Of a DNA stretch of 64,000 bases, positions 17,415-29,030 are shown in pieces. Position numbers and translations under genes: made by a program. This DNA is from Bacteroidota bacterium. Lineage in GTDB: Bacteria > Bacteroidota > Bacteroidia > Chitinophagales > JADIYW01. The notes under the pieces were generated by a model, which saw only the letters and a program-made list of their open reading frames with translations, searched no databases and was not told the origin of the DNA. How positions within the stretch are numbered: the stretch's first letter is position 1; each line of letters starts with the position of its first letter. The stretch spans positions 165,198 through 229,197 of the forward strand of contig JADIYW010000002.1 in NCBI GenBank assembly GCA_016705125.1, in the 5' to 3' direction.

Positions 17415-20400
17415 TTATTTCAATACCACTACTTTTCCTACTACACTTTCCGTTTTGGATTTTTCTATTTTTAATAAATAAGTGCCTACAGCCAATTTAC
17501 CGTTATTTAGAAAAGAAAAATCATTGATTCCATTATCTATAGCTTGTGTAAAAGTGTTGATTAACTTTCCATCGATTCCATAAAAATAAATATTTGCCTC
17601 AAATGGGTTGTTTAATTTGGAAATCAATTGCCATCCCCGTAATTCCAAACCACCATTTTGAATATTATTTACTGCGGAAAGGGTATAATCAACCGTTTGC
17701 AAACCAACATATACTAATGAATCATTTGTGGTGCGATACCACAATTTATAATACATCAATTTATCCAATCGATCGCTAACTGAATCAATAGCACTATAGT
17801 TAGTATTTACTCCATTAATATTAGTAGCCAAAACACTATCGAATGGAATGTAATTAATATCATCCAAGGAATAAGTAGTTATGTATTTTACCACCTGGTT
17901 TTCTTTGGCAGAGGTCCAAGATAAAACAGATTGGTTTGAAGTATTTTTAACCGCATCAAAAGCAATTATTTGGGTGGAATCCAATAATGCAATATCTATT
18001 TTGTTGCCTACAATATAATACTCACCAAAATCGCTGGTTTCAAACTCTACAAAATAACCATCCAAATAAGGTATTATTTCTACCTCATTCTCATTCAATA
18101 AAAGATAATCCGAGAATGCATTATTGGTCAAATCCAAATCTGTATTCAATCCATTATATTTTAACACAACCAAATCACCGGGTCTATTTATGCCCTTATC
18201 TGAGTTATTTAGGGCAAAATATTCGTCGTTTTTAAAAAATAATCTGACCTTATAATTTCCAGTTAATTCATTTTCAGGCCAAACGAAAAATCTACGTGGC
18301 AATAATCTCCTATTTTTAAAAATGCTTATTTCATTTGTTTCATTCGTTAATAAACCCATTTCTAAAGTACCCAATTGCTGCCCATCATTATAAAAGGAAC
18401 CAATTAATTGTCCATTTTTTCTATAATCAACCCAGCCCTCGCTATTGGAAACTACCGAAACGAAGGTTGAATCTTTTTCTACTATCGAATCCAAAAATTC
18501 AGTAATAAATAAATCATCAATTGCCATTCCTTCTCTTGTCTCTGCTATATCACTTTTAAATCTAAGTCTTATCATATATTTAGACTTATCAGTAATTCCG
18601 TTTAAATTAATTTTTTGGCTTACCACCTGCCAAGGAAGGCTATCCAAATCCCAAACTGCACTGTCTTGAATGTTTTCGTACCAATTATACCCTGAACCTA
18701 TAGCACCCAATCTGCCCCAAGTATTGCCATCTAAAGAAGATTCCGCCACTACGTAATCATAAAGACCTTGTCCGATTTCACCAGTTTCTATATTTTGGTA
18801 GGTATTAAAATTGATAATTGGTTGTGTTAAAGCAGAGAAATTATAACAACCTAAGTAAAGCGTTGTTTCCTCATTATTTTTATATTTCTCTCTCAAATTG
18901 GTTACCCAAGCCTTATTCCCTTGACCACTCAAATAAATTTTATTCTTATTTGGTATGCCCCACTCCCATTTGGTTTCACCTCCTGCATCTGAAATTAGAT
19001 TACCATTATTGGATTCAAAATTTTCGTAATAAGGAAAATTTGAAACGGAATTCAATACATTTACTTCGTACAAAATAGTATCATTAAATGCGGCTAAATC
19101 TCCAGGATTACTTGTCCAAACTTTTATTTTGTAAATACCTGGCAGACTCAAATCGGCATTTTGGGAAAAAGTGAATGCAAAAGTATCTTGAGGCAATAGG
19201 GTTTGAGTAAATACCTGACTTACTATAGGACCATCATTTATTGAATATTTTAATGCAAAATTTCCATTAGAATAAATATCATTATTTTTTCCCTTTAAGC
19301 TAATTATATAATTGGTGCCACCGCCACAAATAAAACGGTTATAACTTATTCCTTCAATTCCAATATCTCTTCCGGCATTATACAATTTTATATCATCAAT
19401 GGAATAACCACCAGTTTGATTTGTAAAAAGCGCCTTTTTACTTGTATTGAATGAAAACCTTATCTGACTAGAAGCGCTAAAATTAGAAGCGCTATCAGTA
19501 ATTAGCATTTTTGAAATATTTAATCCCTGAAATGATTTAAATAATGCCTTAGGACCCTTATTGGCAAAAATATCAAATACTTTTATCCAGTTATCTGTTT
19601 CTTTTCCTCTGACATAAATAAAATCTAATGCTGTAAGTTCATTGTGGCTTAAAGCTGAAAAATCGAGATAAATTAGCGAATCAGCATAATTACTTAAATT
19701 CAAATTTAATATCAAATTATTTTCAGTTGGCACAACAGCCAAAGAATTATCAAAAGTAGCTCCCTTTTTTCCACTACTTGCAAAAAAATCGCTCTCGCCA
19801 ACTCTGAACCTGCCCCCAAACTTATCGGTTGTATAATCCCATTCATCATTATCCAAAACCCTAAATGCATTATCCGTTATTCCACATTTGGGCATATCTT
19901 CGAATCCTTCAAAATAGGGCAAGACGGCTGGATTATGCGCTAATTGGTATAAAACGCCTTTAAGGGTATCATTATTTTTATTCCCATCTGAAGTTAAATT
20001 AGTAGTTAAAGTATATGGATAATTTCCAATTGCCGACAAATTAGATGTACCAACAAATTGAACATCTTTTGTACTATCAGGAGCAATAGAATCCAAAATA
20101 GAAGCATTAAAGTTAGCTCCATTAATATTTAAATTAACGCCAATGTTTGCCACTTTTGTATTGCCGAAATTTTTAATTCTAGCCGTAAAATTAGTAGTAG
20201 CTGTTAAGGCTGTTGATGTATTCAGTCGGCCGCCAAATGGCGCAATTAATCCTACAACGCCTACATCATTTGGCACAGGACAAATGCCAGGGTTTGGAGT
20301 TCCAAATATAGCATCAGCCCGCGGACTTTCTTTTCCATTTGTAACGGAAATAATGGAAAACAGGCTAGTAATGCCATTTTGCAAATTACTCACCCTATAA

Positions 20401-22670
20401 AAATTGGTGTCTGTTGTTCCAACTTGAACATAGCCCGTATCCTTATACATCAATATTTTAAATGTGGCATTTGGTTCGTCTTGCCAACTCAAATTAACAG
20501 TTCTATCACATGAAGTGGCAGTCAATCCAGTAGGTAATTTTACCACTGCAAATGACTGAATCGTCATAGTGGTGCCATCACTTATTCTTATTTTAGCAGT
20601 TTCTGTAATTGTTGGATCAATTGGCCAGCTCAAATAACTTTGGGTTGGTGGAATATTAGTAGCCAAAACAGACCAATTCGCTCCATCGTCTTTTGAATAT
20701 TCAATGGTTAAATTCCCAGTGCCTACCGCCTCGAACCTAATATACAAACTTGACCCAAGAGCATTAAAAGCTACTCTTTCATCAGGCATAGGATTCGTTA
20801 TTTCAATATTGCTTGCCTCCACCCACTTTACTAATGCATACTCTTGTGGCCCAAAAGGAATTGATTTTCCTTTAATAATTATAGAATAATTTCCCGCAAT
20901 TGGATTATCAATCGTTATTTGTTCAATATTATTTAGTGAATCACGACCGCGAACAGCTATATCATCATAATTTTTTCCCAAAACCCAAGGCAAAACCGTT
21001 TGACCATTAGGATCCAAAATCTCCAAATCCAAATCATTCACCAATATTTTTGTTGCTGGAAGTGTAGTTGCTGGATCATTCCAAGCAATCATTACCTTAA
21101 GTGTCTTTGCGCCACTTGGAACACTTAAACCAACAATATTAGTTTGCCCATTATTGATTGTTCCCAATTCATAATCATTGGAAACCAAGGCTTTTAATGC
21201 TTTATTTGCATTTACTCTTCCAAATCCATGACGATAATCTGGACCAGAAAAGCCCAAATCGAAGGCTGTATTGCACAATAATGCTTTAATTAAACTAGAT
21301 TTTGGATAGGCTCCTGCGTGATCTTTTTTATACTGTTCCTGCATTAAACCAACAATCCCTGCAATCATTGGAGATGCAAAGGAAGAACCAAAATATTTGG
21401 TAAAACTATTATACCTTCTTAATCCGAATACATTATATCCAAGTGCCACTATTTCTGGCTTCAACCTGCCATCATAAGTTGGCCCCACCGAACTAGTGAT
21501 ATGCACATCAACAGCATCTACTAATCCGACATCAATAATATTTTTTGCCCCCTGAAAGCCAGGTACAACACTTCCGCCTGTGCCACAACCAGTAAATGAA
21601 TTTCCTACCGAAAAAATATGCGTTACATACTCATTATCTTTTGCTATTTTGTCTAATTCACTTGTTTCGGTTACATATAATCCAGGTGGTTCGGAGCAAT
21701 TATATGGTACGGAAAAAATACCCAAATAATAAGAGTGATTAGTTACGCTTAATTGACTATTTACTATTCCTGCCCTTAGTTCTGACAAAATATCTCCTCT
21801 AAAATCCCATGAATAAAGCATTGATTTAGGTGCCATTCCTTTACTGTATTCACTAAATATTCCGCCACCATTAATCATTCCTGCTACACCTGTAGCATGT
21901 GTATTGGTTGCCAAATCGGAATCTAACTTATCATTATTGAATATTCGTTGTTCAAAATCTAAATGCGGCCCAACAGTAGATTCATCCCATTGTCCAATAT
22001 TTATACCCTGCCCCAATAATCCAAAACCACTTGGTCCTTTATATTGAACAGCATTAACCCTATTTTGACCAATTCCACTGCCTAATAATGGCGTTGGGTA
22101 ATTTAATTTGGGAGAAATATACCGAACAAAAGGCATTAAAGCCAATTCCTCTACTTGTTCTTTGCTAATAAAAACACTAAACTGTTTAAAATCAGCTTTA
22201 AATCCATCTAATTCAATTCCTTTTGAAGCTAGATATTGGGTTATTTCATTTTCGGTCAAATCTCCAATAAAACTCACCAAGACCTTTTCCTTTTCCTGAT
22301 TATTTATGGCAAATATACTCGTACTATTTTCAGGTTTTAAAAAAGTGTTTATCTTAGATTGATAAGCTAACCGACCAATTTTGAAGCTATTATTTGGTAG
22401 TAATTGTTTAAAAAAATCATCTGTACTACTTACCAAAAAAATACCATCGCCAAGGTAGGCTTCTTTATTTAATTCAAGCGGAAATTGAATATTTAAATCT
22501 GCTGTTTTAATTGCAAAATAAGTTTTGCCTTTAAAGGAATATAAATCTGCATCACTTACTGCACTGGATCTAAACGAAGCATCGTTAAATTCCAAAAAAT
22601 CTACCCTATCTTGAGCATTTATTTTAAAAAACCCAGCAAAAATTACAAGTACAAGTAAAAATGATTTCAT
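17415..22670 (-). CDS. Giant S8 subtilisin-like protease with T9SS sorting domain
   Basis: 1751 residues. Signal peptide 1-19 (MKSFLLVLVIFAGFFKINAQ), a propeptide-like region to about 190, and the peptidase S8 domain about 195-490 with the triad Asp229 (GQWDES), His258 (NTHATGVAGM) and Ser430 (GSSFASPMIAG), oxyanion Asn357 in FSVGN. Then a P/proprotein-like beta domain, fibronectin III-like and MAM-like beta repeats (CARDB-like DVGVVGLIAPFGG; YFEGFE and YYENFE jelly rolls) and a C-terminal Por secretion domain ending KIEKSKTESVVGKVVVLK. It should be a cell-surface or released protease. It shares an operon with the TonB-like gene. Confidence 0.94.
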   Translation of the reverse strand: MKSFLLVLVIFAGFFKINAQDRVDFLEFNDASFRSSAVSDADLYSFKGKTYFAIKTADLNIQFPLELNKEAYLGDGIFLVSSTDDFFKQLLPNNSFKIGRLAYQSKINTFLKPENSTSIFAINNQEKEKVLVSFIGDLTENEITQYLASKGIELDGFKADFKQFSVFISKEQVEELALMPFVRYISPKLNYPTPLLGSGIGQNRVNAVQYKGPSGFGLLGQGINIGQWDESTVGPHLDFEQRIFNNDKLDSDLATNTHATGVAGMINGGGIFSEYSKGMAPKSMLYSWDFRGDILSELRAGIVNSQLSVTNHSYYLGIFSVPYNCSEPPGLYVTETSELDKIAKDNEYVTHIFSVGNSFTGCGTGGSVVPGFQGAKNIIDVGLVDAVDVHITSSVGPTYDGRLKPEIVALGYNVFGLRRYNSFTKYFGSSFASPMIAGIVGLMQEQYKKDHAGAYPKSSLIKALLCNTAFDLGFSGPDYRHGFGRVNANKALKALVSNDYELGTINNGQTNIVGLSVPSGAKTLKVMIAWNDPATTLPATKILVNDLDLEILDPNGQTVLPWVLGKNYDDIAVRGRDSLNNIEQITIDNPIAGNYSIIIKGKSIPFGPQEYALVKWVEASNIEITNPMPDERVAFNALGSSLYIRFEAVGTGNLTIEYSKDDGANWSVLATNIPPTQSYLSWPIDPTITETAKIRISDGTTMTIQSFAVVKLPTGLTATSCDRTVNLSWQDEPNATFKILMYKDTGYVQVGTTDTNFYRVSNLQNGITSLFSIISVTNGKESPRADAIFGTPNPGICPVPNDVGVVGLIAPFGGRLNTSTALTATTNFTARIKNFGNTKVANIGVNLNINGANFNASILDSIAPDSTKDVQFVGTSNLSAIGNYPYTLTTNLTSDGNKNNDTLKGVLYQLAHNPAVLPYFEGFEDMPKCGITDNAFRVLDNDEWDYTTDKFGGRFRVGESDFFASSGKKGATFDNSLAVVPTENNLILNLNLSNYADSLIYLDFSALSHNELTALDFIYVRGKETDNWIKVFDIFANKGPKALFKSFQGLNISKMLITDSASNFSASSQIRFSFNTSKKALFTNQTGGYSIDDIKLYNAGRDIGIEGISYNRFICGGGTNYIISLKGKNNDIYSNGNFALKYSINDGPIVSQVFTQTLLPQDTFAFTFSQNADLSLPGIYKIKVWTSNPGDLAAFNDTILYEVNVLNSVSNFPYYENFESNNGNLISDAGGETKWEWGIPNKNKIYLSGQGNKAWVTNLREKYKNNEETTLYLGCYNFSALTQPIINFNTYQNIETGEIGQGLYDYVVAESSLDGNTWGRLGAIGSGYNWYENIQDSAVWDLDSLPWQVVSQKINLNGITDKSKYMIRLRFKSDIAETREGMAIDDLFITEFLDSIVEKDSTFVSVVSNSEGWVDYRKNGQLIGSFYNDGQQLGTLEMGLLTNETNEISIFKNRRLLPRRFFVWPENELTGNYKVRLFFKNDEYFALNNSDKGINRPGDLVVLKYNGLNTDLDLTNNAFSDYLLLNENEVEIIPYLDGYFVEFETSDFGEYYIVGNKIDIALLDSTQIIAFDAVKNTSNQSVLSWTSAKENQVVKYITTYSLDDINYIPFDSVLATNINGVNTNYSAIDSVSDRLDKLMYYKLWYRTTNDSLVYVGLQTVDYTLSAVNNIQNGGLELRGWQLISKLNNPFEANIYFYGIDGKLINTFTQAIDNGINDFSFLNNGKLAVGTYLLKIEKSKTESVVGKVVVLK

Positions 22671-22725
22671 AATTTTAATTTATAGTACTAATTTAATACT
22701 TTTAAAATTAAAAATCAAAGAAAAA

Positions 22726-25109
22726 CTAAAATTCCACTATTGTTGCACCATCACCTCCAAATCTACTGTCTTCAGCATAAAACTTGCTTACTCCATTATA
22801 GCCCTTCAAATAACTATAAACCATTTGCTTTAACACTCCTGTTCCCTTTCCATGAATGATTTTTACTCTACCAAATCCATACATCAATGCATCGTCCAGA
22901 AAAGACTCTAAAGCCTGCATTGCAGTGTCTTTAAACAATCCTCTTATATCTAATTCGTGGTTAAATGCTGCCTTCTCTTCAATGGTTTTTGAGGTATTAT
23001 AAACCTTTTGTGGTGCTACCGTATTTTTTACAACTTTAGTCAATTTTTCTAATTTCACTTGTGTATTTAGGTTTCCAAAAGCCACAATTGCTATATTTTT
23101 CCTTATTTCATTTACTCTTCCTACCTCAAGGCCAGCATCTAAATTTACAAAATCACCTACTTGTATCGGATCATCAGTAAATTGCAATGCCTCAACAGCT
23201 GCTGTATCAGCCAAACCATCTTCCAGTTGATTTCTATTTAAATCAACGAATTTTCTGATTTCATCAAATTTTTGTTTTTTATGCTCACTTTCCCTGAACT
23301 CACGCATCATTTTTTCCAATTTTCTATTGGCTTCATTGTAATCTTCCAATTTCTTTTCCGCATAAGCTTTTATAATCTTCTTTTTTTCCTTTTCTAAATC
23401 CTTTTTTAATACATCGTATTGCTTTTTTATTTCGTCCAACTGAGTCTCCTTGGATTGTGCATTTTTTCTTATTCCTTTTAAATATTGCTTTTCATTCTGA
23501 ATTTCAGTTAGTGTAATCTCCAAATCCTTCTTTTGTTCTGAAATTTTTGACTTTGCAAGCGTCAAAACTGCGCTAGGCAAGCCACTATTCCGAGCTACTT
23601 CGAATGTAAATGAACTACCTGGCGAACCAATATTAAGTTGAAAAAGCGGTTTTAAACTTTTTAAATCGAATGCCATAGCGCCATTAAAAAATCCTTCGGT
23701 AACGGAGGCAAACACTTTCAAATTGGAATAATGTGTGGTTACAATTCCTGTAATTTCTTTTTTGTTTAGTTCCTCCAAAACAGCCTCTGCCAATGCTCCT
23801 CCAAGCGATGGATCGGTACCGGCGCCCATTTCGTCAATGCCAAAAGGGTATCCTTGTCTCCATTTTGAAGAAAATAATGCATGTTTTTCAAGTGAGAACT
23901 ATAGGTACTTAAATCATTTTCTACTGATTGTTGATCACCAATATCGATAAAAAATTTCGAAAAAAGTCGCATCTCCGAAGCCTCATCCGCTGGAATAGGC
24001 ATACCAATTTGAAGCATCAACTGAGCCAAAAATAATGATTTTAAAGCAATGGATTTACCACCAGCATTGGGGCCACTTATTATCAAAACCCTATACTTCG
24101 CATCAAAATTTAAACTCGATGGCACTGTCGGTTTTTTGCTTTTTGTATGGTGAATATATAAAACAGGATGCACTAGATTGCGCAATTGAATTTTGCCACT
24201 TTGCGTCAATTTTGGAATTTTACAATCCAATTGATTGGACAAACTCGCTTTGGCTCGGCTAAAATCGAAATAGCCCATAAATTGTCCATATTCCTCAATA
24301 TCATCAACATACAAACCAACAAAACGACCTAATTCTTTTAAAATCCGTTCAATTTCTCTTCGCTCCGCTACTTGCAATTCCGCTATTTCATTATTAATAA
24401 AAATAGTTTCTTGCGGTTCAATAAATGTGATACTTCCATTAGAAGACTCATCTTGAAAAATGCCCGCCACTTGTCGTTTAAATGTTGCCTTAATTGACAA
24501 AACCCTTCTTCCATTTCTTATCGTTTCTTCACTTTCAGCAAGCATGTCCTTTTGCTTTAGTGTGCGTACCATTTTTCGAAAAATAGACAAACTTTCCTGC
24601 TCCTTTGCCCGTATTTCATTTCTAATTTTACGCAACTCAGGACTGCAAGATTCATTTATATTTTGCGTTTCAATGTCAATTACCCTTTCAATTTCCTTTT
24701 TTATTTCTTGTTGATAGCCAACTGTCTTTATTTTTTTTACAAAAATGTCGAATGTGCCTTTTTGTTCGGCATTGGAAGCAATCTTTTTTAAAATCTCGAT
24801 AGCTTCTGCCAAAAAATAAATTTCGATAAATGCATTTATGGATAAAAAAGCTTGCTCTACTTTCAATAATTGAATTTCTGATGCTAGTTGCTTAAATCCT
24901 CTATGCGGAAACTGAACGGATAAATTAATCATTTGCCCAAGTTCGGCAACCCATTTCAATTCCTGTTCTAAATCGCCTAATTTTTCATAAAAAAAAGGAT
25001 TTTCGGCACTTGCCTGTCCAATTTCACCCTGACATCTATTTTTCAGCAGTGAAAGAATAAAATCAAAATCTGTTTTTTGAAAAAAATTGTTTGGAAAAAA
25101 AATGGGCAT
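22726..25109 (-). CDS. mutS2: MutS2 (Smr-domain MutS homologue), frameshifted in this sequence
   Basis: Two overlapping reading frames together make one MutS2. The first (start ATG 25109) covers the core, lever and Walker A (ISGPNAGGKSIALKS) and reads to DKDTLLA; the second resumes at DEMGAGTDPSLGG (Walker B) and runs through the clamp, a long coiled coil (about KKDLEITLTEIQNEKQYLKG to KKQKF) and the C-terminal Smr nuclease domain (ELDIRGLFKDTAMQALESF ... IIHGKGTGVLK). A one-base loss near 23834-23841 separates them, in the middle of Walker B. MutS2 binds branched DNA or collided ribosomes. Either a sequence error or a recent inactivation; the intact remainder favours error. Confidence 0.93.
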
Positions 25110-25234
25110 CTTTGAAAAGTGATTTGAGATTTGAGAATTCAGATTTGAGAATTGAAAATAGTTATTTTGTAAGCCCTCGATTCTATTATAATTAAAAATT
25201 AAACTTTTTTATAATTCATTGCTAAATTGTATTA

Positions 25235-25636
25235 TTATCTTACAATCCAATTTTCAATATCAATTCCTAATAAATTTTGAAAATCTTTCTTATTTTCAGT
25301 TACTAATATTAGTTTATTTTCAATTGCGGTAACACCAATCAACAAATCAAATTCGTCATTTTGAGGTTTGCCGATTTTGTTTAAACGAACTTTTTCTTCC
25401 GCATATTTCTTTATTGAACCATAAATCGGGACAATTACAATTCCCTTCAAAAAAACATCAACGGCTTTATGAGATTTATCTTTATCTTTACTATTTTCCG
25501 CACCAAATCTCAACTCCAAAACAGTTACCTCCGAAATGTAGCAATTTTCTAAGCCTTTTTCTTTTAGAATTTTATCCATTTCAAATTTCCCTCTAAGAAA
25601 ATGAACACATATATTTGTATCTAACAAATATTTCAT
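25235..25636 (-). CDS. vapC: Type II toxin, PIN-domain endoribonuclease (VapC-like)
   Basis: 133 residues, one PIN domain. Acidic active-site residues: Asp6 (YLLDTNICVHFLRG), Glu41 (SEVTVLELRFG), Asp97 (NDEFDLLIGVTA) and Asp118 (ENKKDF). VapC toxins cleave tRNA or rRNA in the cytosol until bound by VapB. Its ATG overlaps the antitoxin stop as TAATG, so the pair is translationally coupled. Confidence 0.93.
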   Translation of the reverse strand: MKYLLDTNICVHFLRGKFEMDKILKEKGLENCYISEVTVLELRFGAENSKDKDKSHKAVDVFLKGIVIVPIYGSIKKYAEEKVRLNKIGKPQNDEFDLLIGVTAIENKLILVTENKKDFQNLLGIDIENWIVR

Positions 25637-25875
25637 TAAAATAAAAGTTCCTTACTTCTGAATTTTCTACTTGCTTTAATTTCAGCTATTATTTCGTCAG
25701 ATGTTTTTTCTTTTGAGAACGATCCAAAGGATTTGTAGAAATTAAATTCTTTACTCTTTTTTTCTGCTTTTATGGATTTTGTTAATTTTTCAATTAATAA
25801 AAGTTTACTCGAGGAATTTAAACTTTCAAATAATCCAAAATTATTATCTATTATATTTTTATCAGCAAAAGTCAT
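25636..25875 (-). CDS. vapB: VapB-like antitoxin
   Basis: 79 residues directly upstream of and overlapping the PIN toxin. The N-terminal half (LNSSSKLLLIEKLTKSIKAE) resembles the short helical antitoxin type found with many Bacteroidota PIN toxins; the C-terminal half (KEKTSDEIIAEIKASRKFRS) is charged and would fold on the toxin. No classical AbrB or RHH motif is evident, so assignment is by partner, size and coupling. Confidence 0.8.
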   Translation of the reverse strand: MTFADKNIIDNNFGLFESLNSSSKLLLIEKLTKSIKAEKKSKEFNFYKSFGSFSKEKTSDEIIAEIKASRKFRSKELLF

Positions 25876-25974
25876 TTAAAATAATTTAAATCAAATATAT
25901 GAAAAATTTCTAGCCTTGCAATTTTTTTTGTTTTGAAATTCTGCCAACTTCATTCAGTACCTAAACTACTCACT

Positions 25975-26982
25975 TCAAATTGCCAAAAATACATCCGAGT
26001 TATAAAACTTAGATAAGCGCGTTCTGATTCTTTCCTCCAAAAAGCCTTCTTTTTTCAATTTTTCAATTAAAGGTAAAGCAATTATTGATGCTTCCACTTT
26101 TATTTTTTCTCTGTCAATATTTAATCCCTGCAAAAATTCTGGAATTTTCTTGTCTCCATTTTGTTCAAAAAAGTGATCCACTGCAATTTCTGCTATTTCA
26201 CGTACTTTCCCATCTTTTTTAAGTTCTTCCCAAATATCCTCGATAATTGGTAAAAAGGCAGTAGCTTGCTTTGGAGAAATGAATTTTGCCATTTGACTTA
26301 CTTCAATATCCTCTAACTTATCCCATGCAGCGCTTGCCATTTTTTCAATATTCTCATCCGACAGTTGTTCTTGCATAAAGCTCTCGCTTTGACTTAATGT
26401 TTTTTGAAGATTTGATTTCAAAAACTTCTTTACGTTTTTATCTATTCCATCTTCAATCCCCGACAAAGCACCGCCCAAAAGTCCGGAACCAATCTTAAAT
26501 AAAGAAGACCCTGTTATCTTGGATGCTGGTCCATCTTCTGAATTCATAAAATTCTTGATTCCATTATATAATGTATTTGAAATCATTTCGGCATAAAATG
26601 GATTGTTTACTGCCCGCTTTATCAAATCAGCACGCAAATCCTTTAAAGCGACCACTTTTTTTACAATTTTATCAAAATTTTTCTTCGATAAATAATCCTT
26701 TACGGCATATTCGCTTTCCAAAGCTTCTTTATGAAACCTTCCATATAAATCAATAAAATACTCCTTTTCTTCTTTGGTCAATTTAATTTCTTTTAAATTC
26801 CTATCCAAAGCATCCATTATAGTTTGCTTTTGAACAATATCTTTTACCTTTTTCTTGGTTAAATGCGCCCAAAGTGCATCAATTTCGCCATTCATTCCCG
26901 AAATTAGATTTGCTCCCTCCCATTGTTGCAACTCAAAAGCCACATGCGCATCGAGTATTTTTTTTCCTATTTCTGCAGTCAT
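25975..26982 (-). CDS. Helical protein of unknown function
   Basis: 335 residues, no signal peptide, almost entirely predicted helix. Only one stretch (GSSLFKIGSGLLGGALSGIE, about 160-180) is Gly-rich and mildly hydrophobic; it could be a membrane-active or hinge segment. The rest alternates Lys/Glu-rich helices including KKVKDIVQKQTIMDALDRNL and LEDIEVSQMAKFISPKQATA. I do not recognise the family. It stands between the VapBC pair and the divergent thrS, with about 100 bases on each side. Confidence 0.7.
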   Translation of the reverse strand: MTAEIGKKILDAHVAFELQQWEGANLISGMNGEIDALWAHLTKKKVKDIVQKQTIMDALDRNLKEIKLTKEEKEYFIDLYGRFHKEALESEYAVKDYLSKKNFDKIVKKVVALKDLRADLIKRAVNNPFYAEMISNTLYNGIKNFMNSEDGPASKITGSSLFKIGSGLLGGALSGIEDGIDKNVKKFLKSNLQKTLSQSESFMQEQLSDENIEKMASAAWDKLEDIEVSQMAKFISPKQATAFLPIIEDIWEELKKDGKVREIAEIAVDHFFEQNGDKKIPEFLQGLNIDREKIKVEASIIALPLIEKLKKEGFLEERIRTRLSKFYNSDVFLAI

Positions 26983-27088
26983 TTTATATTTTTTAGATTT
27001 TTTAGAATATTGACAATAATTTTTTACACAAACCTAATAGATTCAATTTAGAATATCTAAATTTGCACTTTATTTTTTAGCAATAATT

Positions 27089-29018
27089 ATGAGTATAGTT
27101 AATATTACTTTTCCTGATGGAGCCATCAAATCTTTTCAAAGCGGTATTTCTGCTATGGAAATTGCAAAACAATTGAGCAATAGTTTGGCAAAAAAAATTA
27201 TTTCATGTAAAGTAAATGGCGAAGTTTGGGATACCACCCGACCAATAATAACCGACTCGAGTATACAATTGCTAACTTGGAATGAAGCAGATGCTCAAAA
27301 AACATTTTGGCACAGTTCTGCCCATTTATTAGCTGAAGCACTTGAAATATTGTATCCTGGGGTAAAATTTGGAATTGGGCCTGCTATTGAAAAGGGGTTT
27401 TACTATGATGTGGATTTAGGCGACAATGTTATCTCGAGCAATGATTTTGCCAATATTGAAAAGAAAATGAAAGAATTGGCAGCTCGAAATGTAACATTCG
27501 ACCGCAAAGAAGTAAGTAAAGCAGATGCCATTGCCTATTTTACAGAAAAAAAAGATGAGTATAAACTTGAATTGCTTGAAGGTTTGAAGGACGGCGAAAT
27601 TACTTTTTACACACAGGGAAATTTTACAGATTTATGTCGTGGACCACACATTCCTGATACAGGCGCAATAAAATCGATTAAATTATTAAAAATAGCAGGT
27701 GCTTATTGGAAAGGCGATGAAAAAAGGAAACAATTAACCCGTATTTATGGCATTACATTTCCCAACCAACAAGAATTAGATGATTATTTAGTTTTTTTAG
27801 AAGAAGCTCAAAACGAGATCACCGCAAGCTAGGAAAAGAACTAGGCTTGTTTACTTTTTCTGAAAAGTAGGTATGGGTTTACCCTTATGGCTTCCAAATG
27901 GTACTTTTATAAGAGAAACCATGATGGATTTTCTTAAAAAGGAACAAATTAAGCGAGGCTATAAGCCAGTAATTACACCACATATCGGTAAAAAAGATTT
28001 ATATGTAACCTCAGGCCACTATGCAAAGTATGGCAAAGACAGTTTTCAACCTATTTTAACGCCTGAAGAAGGAGAAGAATATTTTTTAAAACCTATGAAC
28101 TGTCCGCACCATTGCGAAATATACAAAACTGTTCCGAAATCCTATAAAGAACTACCTTATAGAGTAGCCGAATTCGGTACAGTATATAGGTATGAACAAA
28201 GTGGCGAATTGCATGGTTTAACAAGAGTAAGAGGATTTACACAGGATGATGCACATTTATTTTGTACTCCCGACCAACTGAAAGATGAATTTAAATCCGT
28301 AATTGAGTTAATTCAATTTGTGCTTGGTAAAATGGGATTTAATAATTTTACTGCTCAAATTTCTTTGCGTGACCCTGATAATAAAGATAAATATATCGGT
28401 TCGGACGAAAATTGGGCTAAAGCCGAAAATGCAATTATTGAGGCTGCTACAGAAATGGGCTTATCTACCGTGACTGAATTGGGCGAAGCAGCGTTTTATG
28501 GTCCCAAACTCGATTTCATGGTCAAAGATGCAATTGGCAGGTCGTGGCAATTGGGTACCGTTCAAGTAGATTACAACTTACCCGAACGATTTGAGCTGGA
28601 ATATATAGGTGCGGATAATGAAAAACATAGACCAGTAATGATTCATAGAGCGCCATTTGGTTCGATGGAGCGATTCATTGCTATATTAATTGAAAACTGT
28701 GCCGGTAATTTTCCTTTATGGCTTGCGCCCAAACAATTAGCCATTTTGCCAATAAGCGAAAAATTTATTCCTTATTGTGAATCAATAGCTAGTGAATTTG
28801 AAAAAGCAGGTATTAGAGCTACTATAGACATAAGAAATGAAAAAATAGGCAAAAAAATCAGGGACGAGGAAGTGGCTAAAACCCCTTATATGATTGTAAT
28901 TGGCGAGAAAGAAGAACAAAATAAACAGGTTGCAGTAAGAAGACATGGAAAAGGAGATTTGGGAGTGATGGAAACTTCAGATTTTTTACATATTTTTGAG
29001 GCAGAATTAAATAATTAA
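27089..29018 (+). CDS. thrS: Threonyl-tRNA synthetase, two single-base breaks in this sequence
   Basis: Corrected length about 643 residues, normal for ThrRS. The N-terminal TGS domain (ITFPDGAIKSFQSGISAMEI), the editing domain with HxxxH (HSSAHLLAEAL) and GPAIEKGFYYD, then the class II core with motif 1-3 (MNCPHHCEIYK, YRYEQSGELHGLTRVRGFTQ, HRAPFGSMERF) and the anticodon-binding domain. The frame breaks at 27810-27813 and 27863-27866, each at an A4 run where A5 restores EEAQKRDHRKLGKELG and FTFSEKVGMGLPLW. The 40 bases between the breaks read correctly in the intermediate frame. It heads the thrS-infC-rpmI-rplT operon; TAAATTTG at 27058-27065 is a possible -7 box. Confidence 0.95.
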
Positions 29019-29030
29019 AAAACAAAAGAT

